DNA of 64,000 nucleotides from Streptomyces sp. NRRL F-5630 (GCF_000719475.1 NZ_JOGO01000003.1:186001-250000), one strand, 5' to 3'. Shown: positions 28,608 to 37,686, counted from the first letter of the stretch. Numbers and translations are program-made. Notes: generated from the letters alone by a model not told the origin.

Positions 28608-28807
28608 GCTCCTCCGGCGGATCTGCTCTTCCGTCGGAGGGACGAGAGCCGACGCGCTCCCGCGGTACCACCCTCCTTGGCCACCGGACGACTGCCCTGC
28701 GGCCCCCTCATTGGGTCCGCGAAGCCGGTTCTACGGCCACGGGGCACTCACCCCTGGCTTTCCTCCGGCGGCTCCGGGGGTGATCTTCGCGACGCGCGTG
28801 CCCCCGG
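28608..28807 (-). promoter_or_regulatory. translational T-box riboswitch of ileS
   Basis: Read leftward, a short stem I (CCGGGGG at 28801-28807 with CCCCCGG at 28774-28780) carries a specifier loop with ATC (28784-28782), an isoleucine codon. The T-box core AGGGTGGTACCGCG lies at 28675-28662; its TGGT can pair with the ACCA end of uncharged tRNA-Ile. After it, CCCTCCGACGG (28642-28632) can pair with CCGCCGGAGG (28620-28611), hiding the ribosome-binding site. This is the short-stem class II design of actinobacterial ileS, acting on translation. A possible -10 (TACACT, 28892-28887) would start the message near 28,880. The rest of the 566-base gap, 28,893-29,163, shows nothing clear. Confidence 0.88.
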
Positions 28808-29163
28808 GCTTCCACCGTCCCCGGGTCGCTCCTGGCCGCTTCTCGGCGCTACTCGTCCCCATCCACACCTGTGTTTCGCTGCCGCAAGTGTACGGGTACG
28901 GGGTGGGCGGGCCGCCACGGCTTCGGACGGGGGCCACGCGGCCCGCCGCCCCGCGGGGAGGGGGCCGCCGCGGGAGGGCGCGCGGGGGCGCGCGACGCGC
29001 GGGGGCGGCGTGGTCCGTTGCCGTGCGGGGGATGTCGATTTATCGTCCCACCACCGTGTGTGCGGGGCTGTTCCGCGTCCACGGGGGCAGGAACAGGAAT
29101 ATCGCAGGCCGGTCCGGTGCTGCGTCTGCGGCAAGCGGTACGACGAAGGTGATGGAGGAGATC

Positions 29164-29589
29164 GTGCCCACTACGCGCGGCGGAGCGACGGATCCCGCTG
29201 AACTGGCGGTACGGCCTGGTGAGGACCCCTGGACGGCCGAGGAGGCCGCCGAGGCGCGGCAGGGCCTGGAGCAGGAGATCGCCGAGCTGCGGGCCGAGCT
29301 GGAGACGGCCGAGGCGGACCTCGCGAGCCTGATGCGGGACTCCGCGGACGGGGCGGGGGACGACGAGGCGGACACCGGGACGAAGAACGTGACCCGGGAA
29401 CACGAGCTGGCGCTGGCCGCGAGCTCGCGGGAGCGGCTCGAACAGACGGAGCGGGCGCTGCTGCGGATGGACGCGGGGACGTACGGGGTGTGCGAGAACT
29501 GCGGGAAGCCGATCGGGAAGGCGCGGATGCAGGCGTTTCCGCACGCGATTCTGTGCGTGGACTGCAAGCAGAAGTCGGAGCGGCGCTGA
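29164..29589 (+). CDS. DksA/TraR family zinc-finger protein
   Basis: This encodes 141 residues. A Glu/Ala-rich helical N-terminal half (EEAAEARQGLEQEIAELRAE region) forms the expected coiled coil; the C-terminus has the four-cysteine zinc finger CENC...CVDC. Such proteins enter the secondary channel of RNA polymerase and alter initiation; many actinobacterial members are uncharacterised. The start is uncertain: GTG 29164 lies 3 bases after GGAGGAG, while ATG 29152 in the same frame has GAAGG close by. The gene stands alone, divergent from ileS. Confidence 0.85.
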   Translation: MPTTRGGATDPAELAVRPGEDPWTAEEAAEARQGLEQEIAELRAELETAEADLASLMRDSADGAGDDEADTGTKNVTREHELALAASSRERLEQTERALLRMDAGTYGVCENCGKPIGKARMQAFPHAILCVDCKQKSERR

Positions 29590-29615
29590 CGCCTCGGGGG
29601 GCCGGGCGGGGGGCC

Positions 29616-29785
29616 GGGGCTTCGCCCCGGGCCCCGTTTCGGGGCTCCGCCCCGGGCCCCGTTTCGGGGCTCCGCCCCGGGCCCCGGTTTGGGGCTCCGC
29701 CCCAAGCCCCGCTCCTCAAGCGCCGGAGGGGTTGGTTTGGGTGGGGCTTCGTGCCGGGCCCCGCTCCTCACGTGCCGGAGGGGGT
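29616..29785. repeat. array of 25-base GC-rich repeats
   Basis: Four head-to-tail 25-base units (29616, 29641, 29666, 29691) each begin GGGGCTCCGCCCC or a one-base variant. A fifth, more diverged unit lies at 29743-29767. Units four and five each run into a TC-rich spacer with GCCGGAGGGG, the same ending as the copy at 25,385. The block fills most of the 294 bases between the DksA-like gene and lspA. It has no coding potential and can fold into several hairpins. Confidence 0.8.
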
Positions 29786-29883
29786 GGTTGGGTGGGGCTG
29801 CCCCGGGGGCTGGGGGCGGGTGGGGTTTTGGGGTTGTGACGTACGCTCGGAGCCGTTCGGTTCATCGGGTGTGAGGACGGCAC

Positions 29884-30486
29884 GTGGCTGAGGTGGAGCG
29901 CACCATCGAGAGAGTTCACGCGGGCAAGGGGTCGCGGCGTGTGCTCGCGCTGTTCGCGGTGGCCGTGCTCGTGTACGCCGTCGACCTCGTGAGCAAGCTG
30001 CTCGTGGTCGCGAAGCTGGAGGGGCACGGGGACGGGTCCGTGCAGGTCGTGGGGGACTGGCTGCGGTTCACCGCGATCCGGAACTCCGGGGCCGCCTTCT
30101 CGATGGGCGAGGCGTACACGATCGTCTTCACGGTCATCGCCGCCGGTGTCATCGTCGTGATCGCCCGGCTCGCCCGCAAGCTGTACAGCCTGCCCTGGGC
30201 CATCGCGCTCGGGCTGCTCCTCGGCGGAGCTCTCGGCAACCTGACGGACCGCGTCTTCCGCTCCCCGGGCGTCTTCCGGGGCGCCGTCGTCGACTTCATC
30301 GCGCCCAAGGGCTACGCGGTCTTCAACCTCGCGGACTCCGCGATCGTGTGCGGCGGCGTCCTCATCGTCCTGCTCTCCTTCCGCGGCCTCGACCCGGACG
30401 GCACCAGGCACCGGGACGAGAAGGCCGAGAAGACCGAAGAGGCCGGGGAGGCGTCCGAGGAGAAGGCCGAGAGCAGGGGCGAGTAG
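29884..30486 (+). CDS. lspA: lipoprotein signal peptidase LspA
   Basis: This encodes 200 residues with four membrane segments. LspA cuts the signal peptide from lipid-modified prolipoproteins in the membrane. The aspartate pair is Asp122 (GNLTDR) and Asp151 (VFNLADSAI); NSGAAFS is a further family motif. A charged Glu/Lys-rich cytoplasmic tail of about 35 residues after the last segment is extra to the family core. The GTG at 29884 has little ribosome-binding sequence (GAGGACGGCAC), so the start is probable but not certain. The rluD-like gene follows after 42 bases. Confidence 0.94.
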   Translation: MAEVERTIERVHAGKGSRRVLALFAVAVLVYAVDLVSKLLVVAKLEGHGDGSVQVVGDWLRFTAIRNSGAAFSMGEAYTIVFTVIAAGVIVVIARLARKLYSLPWAIALGLLLGGALGNLTDRVFRSPGVFRGAVVDFIAPKGYAVFNLADSAIVCGGVLIVLLSFRGLDPDGTRHRDEKAEKTEEAGEASEEKAESRGE

Positions 30487-30516
30487 CTCCCGTACCGGCC
30501 CGGCTCACCCGTCCGG

Positions 30517-30522
30517 CATACT
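30517..30522 (+). promoter_or_regulatory. -10 element for a leaderless message
   Basis: CATACT ends 6 bases before the GTG at 30529, and there is no ribosome-binding site in between. This spacing puts the transcription start on the GTG itself, the mark of leaderless genes common in Streptomyces. No strong -35 is visible. Confidence 0.5.
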
Positions 30523-30528
30523 CGACGG

Positions 30529-31470
30529 GTGAGCGCTATTCCCGAGGTCCGTACCCTTCCCGTCCCCGACGGCCTGGAGGGCGAGCGTGTCGACGCCGCC
30601 CTCTCGCGCATGTTCGGCTTCTCCCGCACCAAGGCCGCTGAGCTGGCGGCGGGCGGAAAGGTGCAGGTCGACGGCTCGGTGGTGGGCAAGTCCGAGCGGG
30701 TGCGCGGCGGCGCCTGGCTGGAGGTCGAGATGCCGCCGGCCGCCGCGCCCGTCCGGGTCGTCGCCGAGCCGGTCGAGGGCATGGAGATCGTCCACGACGA
30801 CGAGGACGTCGTGGTGATCATGAAGCCCGTCGGTGTCGCCGCGCACCCCAGCCCCGGCTGGACGGGACCGACCGTGATCGGCGGCCTCGCCGCCGCCGGG
30901 TACCGCATCTCCACCTCGGGCGCCGCCGAGCGCCAGGGCATCGTGCACCGCCTCGACGTGGGCACCTCCGGGCTCATGGTGGTCGCCAAGTCCGAGCACG
31001 CGTACACCTCGCTCAAGAACCAGTTCCGGGTCCGCACGGTCGACAAGCGCTACCACACGCTCGTCCAGGGCCACCCCGACCCGACCTCGGGCACCATCGA
31101 CGCGCCCATCGGCCGTCACCCGCAGCACGACTACAAGTGGGCCGTGACGGCCGAGGGGAAGGCGTCGGTCACCCACTACGACCTCGTCGAGGCGTTCCGC
31201 GCCGCGTCCCTCCTCGACGTCAAGCTGGAGACGGGCCGCACCCACCAGATCCGCGTGCACATGTCCGCGCACCGCCACCCCTGCGTCGGCGACCTCACCT
31301 ACGGGGCCGACCCCACGCTCGCCAAGCGGCTCGGCCTCACCCGGCAGTGGCTCCACGCCGTCCGCCTCGGCTTCACCCACCCCGGCACCGGCGACTGGGT
31401 CGAGTACGCGAGCGAGTACCCCGAGGACCTCCAGCGCGCCCTGGACCGGGTCCGCGCCGAGAGCCGCTGA
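30529..31470 (+). CDS. RluD-type rRNA pseudouridine synthase
   Basis: This encodes 313 residues. An N-terminal S4 RNA-binding domain ([20 protein letters not shown] region) precedes the catalytic domain with active-site Asp143 in HRLDVGTSG and the later motifs [12 protein letters not shown] and HPCVGD. The closest characterised relatives modify helix 69 of 23S rRNA. It sits directly behind lspA, an arrangement shared by many bacteria. The exact target uridines cannot be told from sequence. Confidence 0.92.
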   Translation: MSAIPEVRTLPVPDGLEGERVDAALSRMFGFSRTKAAELAAGGKVQVDGSVVGKSERVRGGAWLEVEMPPAAAPVRVVAEPVEGMEIVHDDEDVVVIMKPVGVAAHPSPGWTGPTVIGGLAAAGYRISTSGAAERQGIVHRLDVGTSGLMVVAKSEHAYTSLKNQFRVRTVDKRYHTLVQGHPDPTSGTIDAPIGRHPQHDYKWAVTAEGKASVTHYDLVEAFRAASLLDVKLETGRTHQIRVHMSAHRHPCVGDLTYGADPTLAKRLGLTRQWLHAVRLGFTHPGTGDWVEYASEYPEDLQRALDRVRAESR

Positions 31471-31485
31471 GCGGGAGGAGGCGCT

Positions 31486-31989
31486 GTGAGCGAGGGGACG
31501 CTCGCCGGGGGCACGCTGCCCGACGGCACCGCCTACGTCGTGCGGCGGGCGGAGAGCGAGGAGGACCGCGCGGCCTGCTTCCTCGTGCGCAAGGAGGTCT
31601 TCGTCCAGGAGCAGGGCGTGCCCGAGGACCTGGAGTACGACGCGCTCGACGCCGGGGCCGCGCACGTCCTCGCGGTCGCCGAGGACGGCACCCCGCTCGG
31701 CGCCGGGCGGCTGCTGCACGGCGAGGCGGCGTGGGAGCCGACCGGGCACACGGCGGGGGCGGGCTCGCTCGGACGGCTCGCCGTGCGCGGCGCGGCCCGG
31801 GGCGGCGGGGCCGGGGCCGCGCTCGTCACCGCGATCGAGCGGCTCGCCGCCGGGCACGGGCTCACGAGCGTGGACCTGCACGCGCAGACGCACGCGCTCG
31901 GTTTCTACGAGCGGCTCGGATACGTGGCGTACGGGGGGACTTACCTCGAAGCCGGGATCGAACACCGGGCGATGCGGAAGGCTGTCTGA
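31486..31989 (+). CDS. GNAT family N-acetyltransferase
   Basis: This encodes 167 residues. The GNAT fold is shown by LGRLAVRGAARGGGAGAAL (acetyl-CoA loop) and the C-terminal ALGFYERLGYVAYGGTY. The N-terminal part (VRKEVFVQEQGVPEDLEYD) is that of the ElaA/YjcF branch. The GTG follows a GGGAGGAGG site and lies 15 bases after the rluD-like gene, so the two may be cotranscribed. The substrate is unknown. Confidence 0.88.
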   Translation: MSEGTLAGGTLPDGTAYVVRRAESEEDRAACFLVRKEVFVQEQGVPEDLEYDALDAGAAHVLAVAEDGTPLGAGRLLHGEAAWEPTGHTAGAGSLGRLAVRGAARGGGAGAALVTAIERLAAGHGLTSVDLHAQTHALGFYERLGYVAYGGTYLEAGIEHRAMRKAV

Positions 31990-32153
31990 GGCCGGGGGCC
32001 ACCGGCCACGGGGCCGTGGGGGCCGCCACCCACTTGTTCGGTAAAGAAACACCCATGGGAGGCTGGGGGGTACCCCTCGGGGGTGATCCCGGTGAGGATC
32101 GGCTCTGGTGGAGGGGTGGCCCGTACCTCTGAGCCCCCTGGGAGGCCCCCGCC

Positions 32154-33740
32154 GTGGACCAACTGGCGCTGCTGATCCTGCTGCTGCTCGGAGCCGTGCT
32201 CACGGTGCCGCTCGGGGACAGACTCGGGCTGCCCGCCCCCGTGCTGATGACGCTCCTCGGGGTCGTTCTCGCGCTCCTGCCCTTCGTGCCGAACGTCAAC
32301 ATCCCGCCCGAGTTCATCCTGCCCCTCGTCCTGCCGCCCCTGCTCTACGCGGCGGTGCAACGGACGTCCTGGCGCCAGTTCGCGGCGAACAGACGGCCCA
32401 TCTTCCTGCTCGCCGTCGCGCTCGTCTTCGTCACGACGGCCGCCGTCGCCGCCGTGGCCAGCGCGATCGTCCCGGGCCTGCCGCTCGCCGCCGCCGTCGC
32501 GCTCGGCGCGCTCGTCGCCCCGCCCGACCCGGTCGCCGCGACCGCCGTGGCCGGCTCGCTGGGGCTGCCCCGCCGCCTCGTCTCCATCCTGGAGGGCGAG
32601 GGTCTCTTCAACGACGTCACCGCGATCGTGCTCTACCACGTCGCGATCGGCGCGGCGGTCGGCGGCAGCTTCTCGCTCCCCTCGGCCGTGGGCCTCTTCT
32701 TCCTCTCGGCGGCCGTCGCCGTCGCGGTCGGCCTCGCGCTCGGCTGGCTCACCAGCAGGCTCCTCGACTTCCTCGGCGACGCGACCCTCCAGACCGGCCT
32801 CACCCTCCTCGTCCCGTTCGTCAGCTACGTCCTCGCCGAGGAGCTGCACGGCTCGGGCGTGCTCGCCGTGCTCACCACGGCGCTCTTCCTCTCCGAGTAC
32901 GCGCTCGACGCCGACGACGTCCTCGGGCGGATCACCGGGCAGACCTTCTGGCAGGTCGTCGACACGCTCGTCACCGGGATCGCCTTCGGGCTCATCGGCC
33001 TCGAACTGCACACGGTCTTCGGCACGGCAGGCGACCGGGTCTGGGAGATGATCGGCTGGGGCCTGCTCGTGGCGGTCGTCGTCATCGGCGTACGGTTCCT
33101 GTGGCTGCTGCCCGCCGGCTGGCTGGCGCAGCGGCTGCACCAGAAGCGCGATGTCGCGGAGGACATCCCGACGAGCTGGCGCGAGACCGTCGTCATGTGG
33201 TGGGCGGGGATGCGGGGGGTCGCCTCGGTCGCCCTGGCCCTCGCCATCCCGCTCACGACCGACGTGGGCGACGCCTTCCCGGGGCGCGACGAGCTGATCT
33301 TCATCGCCTTCTGCGTCATCATGGTCACCCTCGTCTTCCAGGGGCTCACGCTGCCGTGGCTCGTGCGCAGGCTCGGGGTACGGGCCGATACGGACGCCGA
33401 GCGGCAGATCGAGCACGACCTCGCCATCCGCGCGGCGAAGGCGGCCCGGCGCAGGCTCCACGAGATCGAGGGCGTCCAGGATCTTCCCGACGACGTCATC
33501 GAGCGCCTCCAGCGCGGTGCCTTCGACATCGGGGCGCGGATCAGCCCGGAGATCATGGACGACGAGCGGCGCGAGCACCTCGCGCAGCGCGTGGAGCGCG
33601 TGAAGGCGTTCAGGAAGGTGCAGAAGGAGATGATGTCGGCGGCGCGGCACGCGGTGCTTTCCGCGCGGAGCGAGCCGGGGGCGGACCCGGAGATCGTGGA
33701 CCGGGTGTTGCGGCAGCTCGACGTGCGGTCCCTGCACTGA
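32154..33740 (+). CDS. CPA1 family Na+/H+ antiporter
   Basis: This encodes 528 residues. Twelve or so membrane segments fill the first 420 residues; the ion-site motifs are APPDPVAATAV and GEGLFNDVTAIVLYH (the Asn-Asp pair typical of electroneutral CPA1 exchangers). A cytoplasmic tail of about 110 charged residues follows. It should exchange Na+ or K+ for H+ across the membrane. GTG 32154 has GGGAGG about 10 bases before it. The 164-base upstream gap holds GC-rich inverted text but no clear promoter. Confidence 0.92.
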   Translation: MDQLALLILLLLGAVLTVPLGDRLGLPAPVLMTLLGVVLALLPFVPNVNIPPEFILPLVLPPLLYAAVQRTSWRQFAANRRPIFLLAVALVFVTTAAVAAVASAIVPGLPLAAAVALGALVAPPDPVAATAVAGSLGLPRRLVSILEGEGLFNDVTAIVLYHVAIGAAVGGSFSLPSAVGLFFLSAAVAVAVGLALGWLTSRLLDFLGDATLQTGLTLLVPFVSYVLAEELHGSGVLAVLTTALFLSEYALDADDVLGRITGQTFWQVVDTLVTGIAFGLIGLELHTVFGTAGDRVWEMIGWGLLVAVVVIGVRFLWLLPAGWLAQRLHQKRDVAEDIPTSWRETVVMWWAGMRGVASVALALAIPLTTDVGDAFPGRDELIFIAFCVIMVTLVFQGLTLPWLVRRLGVRADTDAERQIEHDLAIRAAKAARRRLHEIEGVQDLPDDVIERLQRGAFDIGARISPEIMDDERREHLAQRVERVKAFRKVQKEMMSAARHAVLSARSEPGADPEIVDRVLRQLDVRSLH

Positions 33741-33762
33741 CGGGAGCCGCCCCCTCCAGGCC

Positions 33763-33788
33763 GTGGAGCCGTCCTCGCGGGGCTCCAC
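33763..33788. terminator. hairpin between convergent antiporter and channel genes
   Basis: GTGGAGCC and GGCTCCAC form an 8-bp stem around a 10-base loop, 22 bases after the antiporter stop. The leftward mscS-like gene ends at 33941, so it could end both transcripts. The stem is shorter than the others in this window. Confidence 0.45.
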
Positions 33789-33940
33789 CCCTGGGCCCCC
33801 GGGTCTCGGGCACAGCGGTGTCGTGCGGGGTCGTTCGTCCCGTGGACGAGGGCGCGGGACCCGGTCGCCCACGGCGGCGCGGACCTGGGCCACCGGAAGG
33901 AGAGGGCGCGCCCGCTGTGGGCGCCGGACGCCGACCCCGG

Positions 33941-35263
33941 CTACCGCTTGCGCGGCGCTCCCGGGCGCGCGTCGTGGCGGCGGGGGGCGGGAGCGTGGAC
34001 CCGGTCGTGCGGGTCGCGTGCGCGGTGGCCCTCGACGTGCGCGTCCGCCGTGTCCGCGTGGCGGGCGGGCGCCCTCGTGCCCTCCTCGTCCCTGTGCGCG
34101 TCGTCGTCCGCCGGGAGGTCGTGGCCGTCCTCGCGCAGCGGGTAGTCCGCCGCGTTGTTGCTGTGGACCTCCGAGGGGCGCGGCTGGGTGTCCTTGCGCA
34201 GGCCGGGCGAGGGGGAGGTGGCCGGGGGCTCGGCCGCGGGGACGGTGGCGACGCTCGGCAGGGCGTACGGGTGGTGCGCGCTGAGCCAGGCGATGAGCCG
34301 CTCGCGGACCACGACCCGCACCGTCCAGATGTCGTCCGCGTCCTTCGCCGTGACCACGGCCCGTACCTCGATCGTCGTCGGCGTCGTGTCCGTGACGGCG
34401 AGGCTCCAGTCGCGGCCGTCCCAGGCCGGGCAGTCGGCGAGGACGCGCCGCAACTCCTCGCGCATGAGCGGGAGGGGGGCCGAGTGGTCGAGGTGGAAGA
34501 AGACGGTGCCGGACATCTGCGCGCCGCCGCGCGACCAGTTCTCGAAGGGCCGCGAGGTGAAGTACGACACCGGCATCGTGATGCGCCGCTCGTCCCACGT
34601 GCGCACCGCGAGGAACGTCAGGGTGACCTCCTCGACGACGCCCCACTCGCCGTCCACGACCACCGTGTCCCCGATCCGGACCATGTCGCCGAAGGCGATC
34701 TGGAAGCCGGAGAAGAGGTTGCCGAGGGTCGACTGCGCGGCGACACCCGCGACGATCCCGATGATCCCCGCCGAGGCGAGCACCGACTTCCCCGCCGTCC
34801 GCAGATCGGGGAAGGCCATGAGCATCGAGGCGACCGCGATGACGATGACGAGGGCCGTGACGATCCGCATGATGAGCGTCATCTGCGTACGGACCCTGCG
34901 CACCCGCGCCGCGTCGTGCGTCGTCGCCGCGTACCGCGCGTACGAGGACTCCAGGACCGTGGAGACGACCCGGACCAGGAGCCACGCCGTCGCCCCGATG
35001 AGGACGAGGGTCAGGAGCAGCCCGATCGCGCCGTCGAAGCGCTCCACCACGTTCCAGGTGATCTCCCGGTAGCTGCCGCGCAGCAGCGCCGCGAGCAGCA
35101 GCACCTGCCAGGGCACCCGGCACTCGCGCAGCTTCTCCCACAGCGGGGTGTCGTTGTGCCGTACCGCCGCCCGCGCGAGCAGCCGGTCCGAACCCCAGCC
35201 GAGCAGCAGCGTGAGCAGGACGGAACCGCCGATGACGAGGACGGGACGCAGGATCTCTTCCAT
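33941..35263 (-). CDS. MscS family mechanosensitive channel
   Basis: This encodes 440 residues. Three or four membrane segments lead into the pore-lining helix and the beta domain (GVAAQSTLGNLFSGFQIAFGD, then VDGEWGVVEEVTLTFLAVRTWD), the MscS core, at about 150-235. A soluble alpha-beta domain and a long His/Asp/Arg-rich disordered tail follow. Such channels release solutes under osmotic downshock. The ATG at 35263 is chosen (MEEILRPVLV); a TTG 9 bases earlier has GGAGA at better spacing and is the alternative. It is divergent from the following hydrolase with an 80-base shared gap. Confidence 0.9.
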   Translation of the reverse strand: MEEILRPVLVIGGSVLLTLLLGWGSDRLLARAAVRHNDTPLWEKLRECRVPWQVLLLAALLRGSYREITWNVVERFDGAIGLLLTLVLIGATAWLLVRVVSTVLESSYARYAATTHDAARVRRVRTQMTLIMRIVTALVIVIAVASMLMAFPDLRTAGKSVLASAGIIGIVAGVAAQSTLGNLFSGFQIAFGDMVRIGDTVVVDGEWGVVEEVTLTFLAVRTWDERRITMPVSYFTSRPFENWSRGGAQMSGTVFFHLDHSAPLPLMREELRRVLADCPAWDGRDWSLAVTDTTPTTIEVRAVVTAKDADDIWTVRVVVRERLIAWLSAHHPYALPSVATVPAAEPPATSPSPGLRKDTQPRPSEVHSNNAADYPLREDGHDLPADDDAHRDEEGTRAPARHADTADAHVEGHRARDPHDRVHAPAPRRHDARPGAPRKR

Positions 35264-35343
35264 GGGGGTCAAAGGTCTCCGGGTCTCGGTCGGCCCCCGG
35301 GGCCTGGCGCGTCCGGGCCGGGGGCGCTGGCAGGATGACGGTC

Positions 35344-35913
35344 ATGGACATCCTGCTTTTTCACTCCGCCTACGGACTGCGACCGGCTGTGCACGAGGCC
35401 GCCGACCGGCTGCGGGCGGCCGGACACCAGGTGCGCGTGCCCGACCTGTACGAGGGGCAAACGGTGGAGACGGAGGAGGAGGCCGCCGCCCTGCGCGAGT
35501 CGATCGGCAACGACCGGCTCCTGACCAGGGCCGTCAAGGCAGCCGCGCCCTACAGTGACAAAGGACTCGTCTACGCCGGTTTCTCCCTCGGCGGCGCCCT
35601 CGCGCAGAACCTGGCGCTCGGCGACGAGAACGCCCGCGGTCTGCTCCTCCTCCACGGCACGTCGGACCTGCGTGAGGACGCGGCTGTGGACGACCTGCCC
35701 GTGCAGCTGCACGTCGCCGATCCCGACCCGGCCGAGACCCACGAGTGGCTGAGCCTGTGGTATCCGCAGATGCGCCGCGCGGGCGCCGACGTGGAGATCT
35801 ACCGCTACCCGGGAGCGGGCCACCTCTACACCGACCCGGGGCTTCCCGACTACGACGCCGAGGCGGCCGCGAGCACGTGGCGCACGGCGCTCGCGTTCCT
35901 GGACAGCCTGTAG
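35344..35913 (+). CDS. dienelactone-hydrolase-like alpha/beta hydrolase
   Basis: This encodes 189 residues. The alpha/beta hydrolase fold is shown by the nucleophile elbow GFSLGG and a late histidine in GAGHLYTD, with a likely acid residue in the HVADPDPAE stretch. It is short for the dienelactone hydrolase family. I chose ATG 35344 (MDILLFHSAYG): CAGGAT ends 7 bases before it, a -10 spacing for a leaderless message. ATG 35335 in the same frame would add three residues. The substrate is unknown. Confidence 0.85.
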   Translation: MDILLFHSAYGLRPAVHEAADRLRAAGHQVRVPDLYEGQTVETEEEAAALRESIGNDRLLTRAVKAAAPYSDKGLVYAGFSLGGALAQNLALGDENARGLLLLHGTSDLREDAAVDDLPVQLHVADPDPAETHEWLSLWYPQMRRAGADVEIYRYPGAGHLYTDPGLPDYDAEAAASTWRTALAFLDSL

Positions 35914-35981
35914 GAGCGAGCCGCACGGAGGGGAGTGGCGCCGTCCGCACGCCGGGGGCGGCGGCCCCCCTCCCGCGCGCA

Positions 35982-36028
35982 CGGGAGCGGCGGCCGTCCC
36001 CGTACCGCGGGAACGGCCGCCGCTCCCG
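35982..36028. terminator. terminator between convergent hydrolase and thioredoxin-fold genes
   Basis: A perfect 16-bp stem begins CGGGAGCGGCGGCCGT and encloses a 15-base loop. It lies about 70 bases after the hydrolase stop and 40 bases past the stop of the leftward gene, a good place to end both. Confidence 0.75.
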
Positions 36029-36065
36029 GTGGCCGGGGCCTCGGCCCCTCAGCGGGGCCGGGTGA

Positions 36066-36920
36066 TCAGCCCTTCAGCGCCGTGTCGATCGCCGTCCTGT
36101 AGTCCGCGGCGGTCATCGGGGCGTTCTGGCCGTCGCTGCCGACGACCTTCTTGCCGTCCATGACCATCGAGGGCGTGCCGGTGACGCCGTACTTGTCGGA
36201 CTGCTTGTTGAAGTTCTTGCTCATCTCGATCGCCCAGCGGTCGTACGTGCCGTCCTTGACCTGCTTCTCGAAGGTGGCGTTGTCCTTGAGCGCGGGGACG
36301 GTCGCGGCGATCTTGAGGAGGTAGGAGTCCGAGTTGAACTTGTCGTCGGTCTCGTCCGGGTGCCACTTCTTCGCGTACATGGCGTTCTTGTAGTCGAGGA
36401 AGGCGTCCGGGCTGACGTTGAGCGCGGCGCCGAGGGCGCTCATGGCGTTCTTGGAGCCGGAGCCCCGGCTGCCGAGGTCGATCTTGCTGCCGGAGCCCGA
36501 GTCCCCGTCGAGGAACGTCGCGCCGACGTACTCGACCTTGAACTTGCCCGCTTCGAGGTCCGCGTGGAGGTCCGGGCCCACGGTCTGCTCGAACTGCGAG
36601 CAGATCGGGCAGCGCGGGTCCTCGAAGAGGGTCAGGGTCTTCTTCGCCGAGTCCTTGCCGAGGAGCACGGTCGTGCCGTTCGGGCCGCTCGTGTTCTTCG
36701 GCTTGACGAGGGTGTCCGAGGTCGCGGCCTCCCACTGCGAGGGCTTGTTGCCCTGGGCGACGGCGACGGCTATCCCGGCGCCTATCGCGAGGACGGCGAC
36801 GACGCCGCCGGCGACGAGGAACTGCCGCTTGCGGGCGTCCTTCTTCGCCTGGCGCTCGCGTTCGGCGCGCAGCCGCTCGCGGGCGGTGGCCTTGGCCTGC
36901 TGGCTGTTGCGCTGGCTCAT
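36066..36920 (-). CDS. DsbA-like membrane-anchored thioredoxin-fold protein
   Basis: This encodes 284 residues. A strongly charged N-terminus (about 32 residues) precedes one membrane segment (34-56), then a DsbA-like thioredoxin fold outside the cell. The active pair is Cys104-Pro-Ile-Cys107 in FEDPRCPIC, and the cis-proline loop is GVTGTPSMVMDG. This is the form of the disulfide oxidase/isomerase-like proteins of actinobacteria, which need a membrane partner for reoxidation. GGAG lies 9 bases before the ATG. The membrane protein gene just upstream ends 76 bases before it and may share its transcript. Confidence 0.9.
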   Translation of the reverse strand: MSQRNSQQAKATARERLRAERERQAKKDARKRQFLVAGGVVAVLAIGAGIAVAVAQGNKPSQWEAATSDTLVKPKNTSGPNGTTVLLGKDSAKKTLTLFEDPRCPICSQFEQTVGPDLHADLEAGKFKVEYVGATFLDGDSGSGSKIDLGSRGSGSKNAMSALGAALNVSPDAFLDYKNAMYAKKWHPDETDDKFNSDSYLLKIAATVPALKDNATFEKQVKDGTYDRWAIEMSKNFNKQSDKYGVTGTPSMVMDGKKVVGSDGQNAPMTAADYRTAIDTALKG

Positions 36921-36996
36921 GGGGGTGACTCCGTAATCCGTAAGACGTGTGAGGACGTGCGAGACGAGGCCGTGCCCGCGGGCACGGCAGGGGACT

Positions 36997-37686
36997 TCAG
37001 GCGGCGAGAGCGACCGCGGGAGGTCCCCGGCGTCCTACGGAGTGGGCCAGGAGCAGCAGGTGGGGGCGGGCGGCGCGGGCGAGGCCGAGGGCCGGGCGCG
37101 TGCGGGCCGCGCGGGAGCGGGCGGTGGCGCAGGCCACGGCGAGCAGCAGCGGCCGGAAGGCGAACCAGGTGAGCGAGCCGAGCGCCCGCGCGAGGGCCTT
37201 CTCGCCGCCGCGCAGCCACGCCGCCGCCAGCATCCCGACGGCCAGGTGCGTGCCGAGCAGCAGCCAGGCGGCACCCGGACGCGGGTCGGTGAGCAGGGTC
37301 GCCGCGCCGGTGGGCTCGCCCCCGGCGAAGTGGCTCAGAGGGACACCGACCGGGCCGCCGCCGCACAGCACGTCGATGCCGACGCTGCGCAGCGGTCCGG
37401 CGACCGGGCCGCCGCCCTCGCCGTAGCAGAGGTGCTGGCCCGTCGTGAAGACGGTGTCGGCGGCGAGCTCCAGCGGGACGAGGAGCGCGGCGATGGCCCC
37501 GTAGCGCCGCTCACGGCCCGCGAGCGCGTACGCGAGCGCGAAGACGACCCCGGCGACCACGAGGAGCGGCGTGAGGGGCAGTGGCGAGCGGGTCAGGATC
37601 ACGTGGGAGGCAGCCGAGAGCGTCACCACGAGCGCGGTGAAGAACGTCGCGCGCAGTGCTCTGAGCTGGGTCCCTGATATGTCCAT
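36997..37686 (-). CDS. multi-spanning membrane protein of unknown function
   Basis: This encodes 229 residues with about five membrane segments and a conserved-looking loop (DTVFTTGQHLCYG). I do not recognise a family. It has cysteines (QHLCYG, DVLCGG) but no CxxC pair, so a VKOR or DsbB role for the DsbA-like neighbour is not supported by motif. The ATG at 37686 (MDISGTQLRAL) is preceded 8 bases away by CAGACT (AGTCTG at 37695-37700), the pattern of a leaderless start. The gene probably heads a two-gene transcript with the thioredoxin-fold protein. Confidence 0.7.
   Translation of the reverse strand: MDISGTQLRALRATFFTALVVTLSAASHVILTRSPLPLTPLLVVAGVVFALAYALAGRERRYGAIAALLVPLELAADTVFTTGQHLCYGEGGGPVAGPLRSVGIDVLCGGGPVGVPLSHFAGGEPTGAATLLTDPRPGAAWLLLGTHLAVGMLAAAWLRGGEKALARALGSLTWFAFRPLLLAVACATARSRAARTRPALGLARAARPHLLLLAHSVGRRGPPAVALAA

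Noticed and set aside
29616..29785. CRISPR array between the DksA-like gene and lspA
   Set aside because: The 25-base units are directly adjacent with no unique spacers and no cas genes nearby.
36997..37686. VKOR or DsbB family call for the membrane protein
   Set aside because: No CxxC pair is present, and single cysteines in separate loops do not fit either family.
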